In this document: positions 1 through 3,410 of the stretch, piece by piece
Layout: every line of letters starts with the position of its first letter
Position numbering within the stretch: position 1 is the first letter of the stretch
Origin: an uncultured Alphaproteobacteria bacterium
GTDB lineage: Bacteria > Pseudomonadota > Alphaproteobacteria > Reyranellales > Reyranellaceae
Assembly: GCA_903929895.1 (NCBI GenBank)
Contig: CAIYWM010000211.1
Location: forward strand, 1 to 6,723
Direction of reading: 5' to 3'
Length of the DNA stretch: 6,723 bases
Position numbers and translations under genes: made by a program
Notes under the pieces: model-generated
Seen by the model: only the letters and a program-made list of their open reading frames with translations
The model's database searches: none
Told to the model about the DNA's origin: nothing

Positions 1-210
1 GTGAACGGCAAGACCCGCCAGAAGTCGGACCTCAATGCGCTCATCTGGAGCGTGCCCGAGACGATTTCCTACCTGTCCGGCCTCGTGGAACTCGCCGCCG
101 GCGACCTGATCTACACCGGCACGCCCGATGGCGTGGCCGCGGTGGTGAAGGGCGACACGCTGTCCGGCTTCGTCGACGGCTGCGGCACGGTGACGTGCGT
201 GCTGGTGTGA
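1..210 (+). CDS. Fumarylacetoacetate hydrolase family protein, C-terminal fragment (5' end outside window)
   Basis: Only the last 69 residues are visible; the GTG at base 1 is just the window edge, not a supported start. The segment has the hallmarks of the C-terminal end of the FAH fold: an 'NG...RQKSD' strand, a 'PETISYLS' helix, and the conserved '[12 protein letters not shown]' turn (residues about 34-45), followed by a final 'VKGDTL...VDGCGTV' beta segment. In this family the enzymes cleave or isomerise beta-diketo acids in aromatic catabolism (fumarylpyruvate hydrolase, fumarylacetoacetate hydrolase, HHDD isomerase). The '[15 protein letters not shown]' spacing reminds me most of fumarylpyruvate hydrolases, but the metal-binding acidic residues lie upstream of the window, so the exact substrate cannot be read. 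It converges on the zinc peptidase gene, with a hairpin starting 10 bases after its TGA stop. Confidence 0.85.
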   Translation: MNGKTRQKSDLNALIWSVPETISYLSGLVELAAGDLIYTGTPDGVAAVVKGDTLSGFVDGCGTVTCVLV

Positions 211-219
211 TGCTGGGGG

Positions 220-262
220 CGCGCCACTGCGAGCGGAGTAACCTCCGCTCTTAAGTGGCGCG
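220..262. terminator. Long intergenic hairpin, candidate bidirectional terminator
   Basis: An inverted repeat: 9-bp outer stem (220-228 with 254-262), small internal loop (GC against TTA), perfect 8-bp inner stem GAGCGGAG/CTCCGCTC (231-238 with 243-250) and a TAAC loop. It begins 10 bases after the stop of the FAH-family gene, in a convergent gap, which is where a terminator is expected. On the + strand it is followed only by a weakly U-containing stretch (TTCATGTCTGTTCT), so it is not a textbook Rho-independent terminator. It could instead be a dispersed palindromic repeat. Confidence 0.5.
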
Positions 263-293
263 TTCATGTCTGTTCTGCACCGCGCGGGCTCTC

Positions 294-309
294 GCGCTTA
301 TGAAAGCGC
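294..309. repeat. Small hairpin in convergent intergenic gap
   Basis: GCGCTT (294-299) and AAGCGC (304-309) form a 6-bp stem with an ATGA loop. A competing pairing, GCGCG (282-286) with CGCGC (293-297), overlaps it. It lies between the two larger hairpins of the same gap. Confidence 0.3.
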
Positions 310-318
310 TGACGCCCG

Positions 319-349
319 CCAACAGCTTTAGCTTTGCTAAAGCTGTTGG
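319..349 (-). terminator. Perfect 14-bp hairpin overlapping the peptidase stop codon
   Basis: CCAACAGCTTTAGC (319-332) is exactly complementary to 336-349, leaving a 3-base loop. On the - strand the TAG stop of the zinc metallopeptidase (339-337) lies inside the first arm, so the last codons (Gln-Gln-Leu-stop) are part of the stem. Position and stability suit a transcription terminator or a 3'-end protective structure for the peptidase mRNA. There is no run of U after it on either strand, so intrinsic termination is uncertain. Confidence 0.5.
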
Positions 350-1275
350 GCGCGAAACGTGTCGCACTGACGGGGATCGCCGGTGTCGAGCCCCTTGCGG
401 AACCAGCGCGCCCGCTGCGCGCTGGTTCCGTGCGTAAAACTGTCGGGCACGACGCGGCCCTGGCTCTGCTTCTGCAGGGCGTCGTCGCCGATCGCGCTCG
501 CGGCCGCCAGCGCCTGATCGACGTCCTTGTCGTCGATCATCTTGCCGCCGCGCTGCTTGTCGGCGCGGTTGGCCCAGACACCGGCGAAGCAATCGGCCTG
601 GAGTTCGGTGCGCACCGACAGCGCGTTGCCGTCGCGCTTGCTCATGCTCTGCTGCATCTGCTGCACCTTGCCCGAGATGCCGAGCAGGTTCTGGACGTGA
701 TGGCCGATCTCGTGGGCGATCACATAGGCCTGCGGGAACTGGCCGGGCGCGTGGAAGCGGCGCGCCAGCTCGTCGAAGAAGCCGAGGTCGAGATAGACCC
801 GCTGGTCGGCCGGACAGTAGAACGGCCCCATCGCCGACTGGCCGACCCCGCACTCGGTGCGCGTGGCGCCGCGGAACAGCACCAGCTTGGGATCGCGATA
901 CTGGCGACCCATGTCGCGGAAGATGTCCTGCCAGACATCCTCCGTGCTCTTCAGCACGCGCGACACGAACTGGGTGTCTGCATCGCTAGCAGGTGCCGGC
1001 GTGCCCGGCGTACGGCTGGCCGAGGAGGGCGCCGGCGTGTAGCTGGAGGTGCCGCCGCCGCCGCCCGCGATATCGCTCAGGATGGCGCCGGGATCGGCGC
1101 CCATGATCAGGGCGATGACGACGAAGGCCACCAGACCGAAGCCGCCCTTGAACAGGCCGCCGCCGCCTCCGCCCATCGGAATGGGAAAGCCGCCGCCGCC
1201 GAATCCCCCACCGCCGGCCCCGCCGTCGCTGCGGCGGTCCTCGATGTTGCTGCTCTGGTCGCCATCCATCTGCAT
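337..1275 (-). CDS. YpfJ/KPN_02809-family membrane-anchored neutral zinc metallopeptidase
   Basis: A 312-residue protein of the putative neutral zinc metallopeptidase family (Pfam Zn_peptidase; E. coli YpfJ), whose substrate is not established. The order is: N-terminal 'EDRRS' signature (about 12-16), a very glycine-rich stretch (18-46), one hydrophobic membrane segment (about 47-61), a Gly/Pro/Ser/Ala linker (70-98), then the catalytic domain. The zinc site HEIGHH is at 188-193 (ligands H188 and H192, catalytic E189), and 'ELQADCFAG' (224-232) supplies the expected downstream acidic residue. C142 and C154 flank the 'CGVGQSAMGPFYC' segment typical of the family. The topology suggests a catalytic domain outside the cytoplasm, which is inference. 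The start at 1275 is chosen because an AAGGAG site (1284-1289) lies 8 bases upstream. The gene is divergent from xth. Confidence 0.92.
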   Translation of the reverse strand: MQMDGDQSSNIEDRRSDGGAGGGGFGGGGFPIPMGGGGGGLFKGGFGLVAFVVIALIMGADPGAILSDIAGGGGGTSSYTPAPSSASRTPGTPAPASDADTQFVSRVLKSTEDVWQDIFRDMGRQYRDPKLVLFRGATRTECGVGQSAMGPFYCPADQRVYLDLGFFDELARRFHAPGQFPQAYVIAHEIGHHVQNLLGISGKVQQMQQSMSKRDGNALSVRTELQADCFAGVWANRADKQRGGKMIDDKDVDQALAAASAIGDDALQKQSQGRVVPDSFTHGTSAQRARWFRKGLDTGDPRQCDTFRAQQL

Positions 1276-1283
1276 GGCTAGGT

Positions 1284-1289
1284 CTCCTT
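1284..1289 (-). promoter_or_regulatory. Ribosome binding site of the zinc metallopeptidase gene
   Basis: On the - strand this reads AAGGAG, 8 bases before the ATG at 1275. It favours that ATG over the second in-frame ATG two codons later. Confidence 0.8.
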
Positions 1290-1309
1290 GGCCGAGATGT
1301 TCCCGGCGA

Positions 1310-1328
1310 GATCGTCTCCGGATCGTCT
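1310..1328. repeat. Tandem 8-mer GATCGTCT in the divergent promoter region
   Basis: GATCGTCT occurs at 1310-1317 and again at 1321-1328, an 11-base period (about one helical turn). The second copy touches the TATAAT box upstream of xth. Two same-face half-sites in a short divergent region could be an operator controlling xth and the peptidase gene, but chance is possible. Confidence 0.35.
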
Positions 1329-1333
1329 ATAAT
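1328..1333 (+). promoter_or_regulatory. Candidate -10 box (TATAAT) for xth
   Basis: A perfect TATAAT lies 8 bases upstream of the xth ATG (1342). I find no convincing TTGACA-like hexamer at 16-19 bases spacing. If used, transcription would begin at about 1340-1342, at or next to the start codon, which agrees with the absence of a Shine-Dalgarno sequence there. Confidence 0.5.
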
Positions 1334-1341
1334 GCCCGGCA

Positions 1342-2163
1342 ATGAGTCTCACCATTGCGACCTGGAACATAAACTCGGTCCGGCTGCGGATCGGAAACGT
1401 CGAACGGTACCTGAAGTTGCGCCAGCCCGATGTGCTGTGCCTCCAGGAGACCAAGTGCCCGGACGAGTTCTTCCCGCACGAGGCCTTCGAGCGCATGGGT
1501 TACACCCATCGCTTCGTGCAGGGCATGAAGGCCTATAACGGCGTGGCGATCCTGTCGAAGGTGCCGTTCGCCGCCGGCACCATCCATCATCGCTGCGGCA
1601 AGGAGGATTGCCGGCATGTCGAGGTCGCGCTCGATGTCGGGGGCGATCCGATCCTGCTCGACAATCTCTACATTCCCGCCGGCGGCGACATTCCCGATCC
1701 CGACCTCAACGTGAAGTTCGCGCACAAGCTCGATTTCTATCGCGAGATGGCGGACTGGTACGCCGCACGCAAGCCCGGACCGCGCGCCCGCAAGGGCCTG
1801 CGCCGCATCACCGTGGGCGACCTCAACGTGGCGCCGCTGGAACACGACGTGTGGAGCCACAAGCAGCTCCTCAAGATCGTCTCGCACACACCGGTCGAAG
1901 TGGAATTGTTCGGCCAGCTCCAGGCCTCGCTCGTCTGGATCGACGTGCCGCGCAAGTTCGTGGCCGCCGACCAGAAGCTCTATTCGTGGTGGAGCTATCG
2001 CAACACCGACTGGCGCGTTTCCAACCGCGGCCGGCGGCTCGACCACATCCTGGCGAGCCCCGCCCTTGCCGGCGCGATCCGCAGTCATCACATCGACGTC
2101 GATCTACGCGATTGGGAAAAGGCATCGGACCATGTGCCGGTGTCGGCAACGTTTGAAGTCTAG
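1342..2163 (+). CDS. xth: Exodeoxyribonuclease III (AP endonuclease, base excision repair)
   Basis: A 273-residue enzyme of the ExoIII/APE1 endonuclease-exonuclease-phosphatase fold, close to the E. coli ExoIII length (268). It cuts DNA 5' to abasic sites and degrades DNA 3' to 5' in base excision repair. All active-site residues can be matched to E. coli ExoIII: N9 in 'ATWNINSVR', E36 in 'LQETK', Y110 in 'NLYIPAGG', D160 and N162 in 'GDLNVAP', D234 in 'RRLDHIL' and H264 in 'SDHVPV'. The start at 1342 gives the conventional N-terminus directly before the first beta strand. No Shine-Dalgarno sequence precedes it, but a TATAAT lies 8 bases upstream, suggesting a leaderless transcript. Its stop codon overlaps the ribosome binding site of the next gene, suggesting translational coupling. 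Confidence 0.96.
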   Translation: MSLTIATWNINSVRLRIGNVERYLKLRQPDVLCLQETKCPDEFFPHEAFERMGYTHRFVQGMKAYNGVAILSKVPFAAGTIHHRCGKEDCRHVEVALDVGGDPILLDNLYIPAGGDIPDPDLNVKFAHKLDFYREMADWYAARKPGPRARKGLRRITVGDLNVAPLEHDVWSHKQLLKIVSHTPVEVELFGQLQASLVWIDVPRKFVAADQKLYSWWSYRNTDWRVSNRGRRLDHILASPALAGAIRSHHIDVDLRDWEKASDHVPVSATFEV

Positions 2164-2169
2164 GGGGAG
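2162..2169 (+). promoter_or_regulatory. Ribosome binding site of the GlsB-like gene, overlapping the xth stop
   Basis: AGGGGGAG begins inside the xth TAG stop (2161-2163) and lies 6 bases before the ATG at 2176. Ribosomes finishing xth would cover this site, a typical arrangement for coupled translation. Confidence 0.7.
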
Positions 2170-2175
2170 CCCGCC

Positions 2176-2421
2176 ATGCTGCAAATCATCGTCACCATCC
2201 TGATCGGCTTCGTCGTGGGTCTCCTGGCCCGCTGGATCGGTCCCGGCGTCCAGATCCAGGGATTCTGGATCACCGTCCTGATCGGTATCGTGGGCTCGGT
2301 GATCGCGACCTACGGCGGTCAGGCGCTCGGCCTCTACCGTGCCGGCCGCCCGGCTGGCTTCATCGGTTCGGTGATCGGCGCGATCGTCCTGCTGGCTCTG
2401 GTCCAGCTCTTCGGCAGATGA
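2176..2421 (+). CDS. GlsB/YeaQ/YmgE-family small stress-response membrane protein
   Basis: An 81-residue, highly hydrophobic protein with three predicted membrane segments (about 2-20, 30-48 and 61-79). Glycine-zipper spacing is seen in 'IGIVGSVIATYGG' and 'GFIGSVIGAIV', joined by a short 'GLYRAGRPAG' loop. Length, three-helix layout and the repeated G-x-x-G-S pattern match the transglycosylase-associated/GlsB/YeaQ family, often linked to stress and envelope integrity; no biochemical activity is established. It follows xth by 12 bases and is probably co-transcribed with it. It ends only 4 bases from the stop codon of the convergent methyltransferase gene, so no separate terminator fits between them. 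Confidence 0.88.
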   Translation: MLQIIVTILIGFVVGLLARWIGPGVQIQGFWITVLIGIVGSVIATYGGQALGLYRAGRPAGFIGSVIGAIVLLALVQLFGR

Positions 2422-2425
2422 GCCG

Positions 2426-2914
2426 CTAACTCACGCGATAGAGAAAATACCGGTCCTTCGGCACGCCCGGAGGCTCGGGCAGGCGCTGCCAGCGCGCGAC
2501 GTCGAGCGCCTGGTTGGCCAGCACGTAGCCGCCCGATCGGGCGAGCCGGTCAAGGGCCGGTCCCAGCCATTTGCCCATCTCGACATTGGCCTGGTGGTCG
2601 CCTGTGCCGAGATCGGTGTGGATCAGCGCCGCCGTTGCGCCGAGCTTTCTTGCGGCTTCGTCGATCGTCCGGTCGGCATCGCCGAGGAACAGCCGGTCGT
2701 CGGGCGGGACGCAGTCGGGATGGGCCGCCACCTTGCGCTCGAACACATAGATGTCCCGAGCCGGAAAGAGCTCGCGGAGATGGTCGTAGGTGCGGCCGTT
2801 GCCCAGGCCGACTTCGAGGATCGGACCCGGCACGGCGTCGAGGGCGGGCTTCAGGAAATTCAGGCAGTCGCGCTGCGCCTGCATGCGCGCGATGAAACTG
2901 TCGAGACGACTCAT
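2426..2914 (-). CDS. Small class I SAM-dependent methyltransferase
   Basis: A 162-residue protein with a Rossmann-type SAM-binding core. Motif I is 'ILEVGLGNGRTYDHL' (32-46, E-x-G-x-G-x-G). 'VFER' (57-60) ends the second strand with the acidic residue expected to bind the SAM ribose, 'LGDA' (77-80) follows, and 'IHTDLGTGDH' (98-107) forms the motif IV region. The single compact domain reminds me of the family Pfam calls Methyltransf_17 (uncharacterised SAM methyltransferases of about 160 residues in proteobacteria), but I cannot confirm that. The substrate is unknown. The start at 2914 is chosen because the open frame further upstream lies inside the cyclic-nucleotide-binding gene and is its shadow. 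No strong ribosome site precedes it. It is the last gene of the leftward operon, 26 bases after its neighbour. Confidence 0.85.
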   Translation of the reverse strand: MSRLDSFIARMQAQRDCLNFLKPALDAVPGPILEVGLGNGRTYDHLRELFPARDIYVFERKVAAHPDCVPPDDRLFLGDADRTIDEAARKLGATAALIHTDLGTGDHQANVEMGKWLGPALDRLARSGGYVLANQALDVARWQRLPEPPGVPKDRYFLYRVS

Positions 2915-2940
2915 GACGATGCGATGACTCTCACGGGCGA

Positions 2941-3390
2941 TCAGCCGGCCTTGGTGGCGGCGCGCAATTTCTGGTTGGTATCCTCGAGCCGGTGCGCCAG
3001 CTCGCGCATGATCTCGATCGCCATCTCCGGGAACTCCGCGACCAGGCGATAGAACATGTCCTTGGTGATCTTGAGCGTGGCCAGCGGCTCCTTGGCCTTG
3101 ATGGTCGCGGTGCGCGGCACGTCGCACAGGATGGCGATCTCGCCGAAGAAGCTGTTGCGCTTCATCTCGGCCACCGAGATCTGCCCGCTCGGCGTGTCGA
3201 TCAGCACGTCGGCCGTGCCGCCCAGGATCACGTACATCGTGTCGCCGGGATCGCCCTGGTGACAGACCTCCTGGCCGACGCCGAAATTCACCCGCTCACT
3301 GGTGAAGGCCAGCAGCTTCAGCCTCGCCTGCTCGACCTTCGAGAAGATCGGCACACCCTTCAGCAGCTCCACCTCTTCGTTGAGGTTCAT
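2941..3390 (-). CDS. Stand-alone cyclic nucleotide-binding domain protein (Crp-like sensor without DNA-binding domain)
   Basis: A 149-residue protein that is essentially one cNMP-binding beta-roll. The N-terminal helix 'LLKGVPIFSKV' (9-19) is typical. 'GDPGDTMYVILGGTADVLI' covers 46-64. The phosphate-binding cassette 'FGEIAILCDVPRTATI' (82-97) has E84 for the ribose and R93-T94-A95 for the cyclic phosphate, so ligand binding looks intact. The C-terminal helix (about 121-145, 'RELAHRLEDTNQKLR') replaces the winged-helix domain of Crp/Fnr regulators, so it is not a transcription factor by itself. It more likely binds cAMP or cGMP and acts on a partner protein. It lies 20 bases after the ABC gene with a strong GAGGAGGA ribosome site (3395-3402), which makes the ABC protein a candidate partner (inference). 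Confidence 0.88.
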   Translation of the reverse strand: MNLNEEVELLKGVPIFSKVEQARLKLLAFTSERVNFGVGQEVCHQGDPGDTMYVILGGTADVLIDTPSGQISVAEMKRNSFFGEIAILCDVPRTATIKAKEPLATLKITKDMFYRLVAEFPEMAIEIMRELAHRLEDTNQKLRAATKAG

Positions 3391-3394
3391 CGCG

Positions 3395-3402
3395 TCCTCC
3401 TC
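3395..3402 (-). promoter_or_regulatory. Ribosome binding site of the cyclic nucleotide-binding gene
   Basis: On the - strand this reads GAGGAGGA, 4 bases before the ATG at 3390. It fills much of the 20-base gap after the ABC gene stop, supporting one polycistronic mRNA. Confidence 0.7.
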
Positions 3403-3410
3403 GATGCGCC

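Noticed and set aside
1049..1215. Proline-rich + strand frame and CCG-repeat-like DNA
   Set aside because: The CCGCCGCC runs simply encode the poly-glycine N-terminus of the zinc peptidase on the - strand, a common feature of the family, and are not a mobile or CRISPR-type repeat.
334..1281. 315-codon open frame on the + strand opposite the zinc peptidase
   Set aside because: Its Ala/Arg/Leu-rich composition and lack of motifs mark it as a shadow; the - strand has HEIGHH and a ribosome site.
1327..2091. 254-codon open frame on the - strand inside xth
   Set aside because: It lies wholly within a gene with every ExoIII active-site residue present and has no recognisable domain.
2915..3127. 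Upstream extension of the methyltransferase frame (71 extra codons)
   Set aside because: It overlaps the cyclic nucleotide-binding gene in another frame, and the translation there is shadow-like (rich in Gly, His, Arg, Gln). The Met at 2914 gives the natural start.
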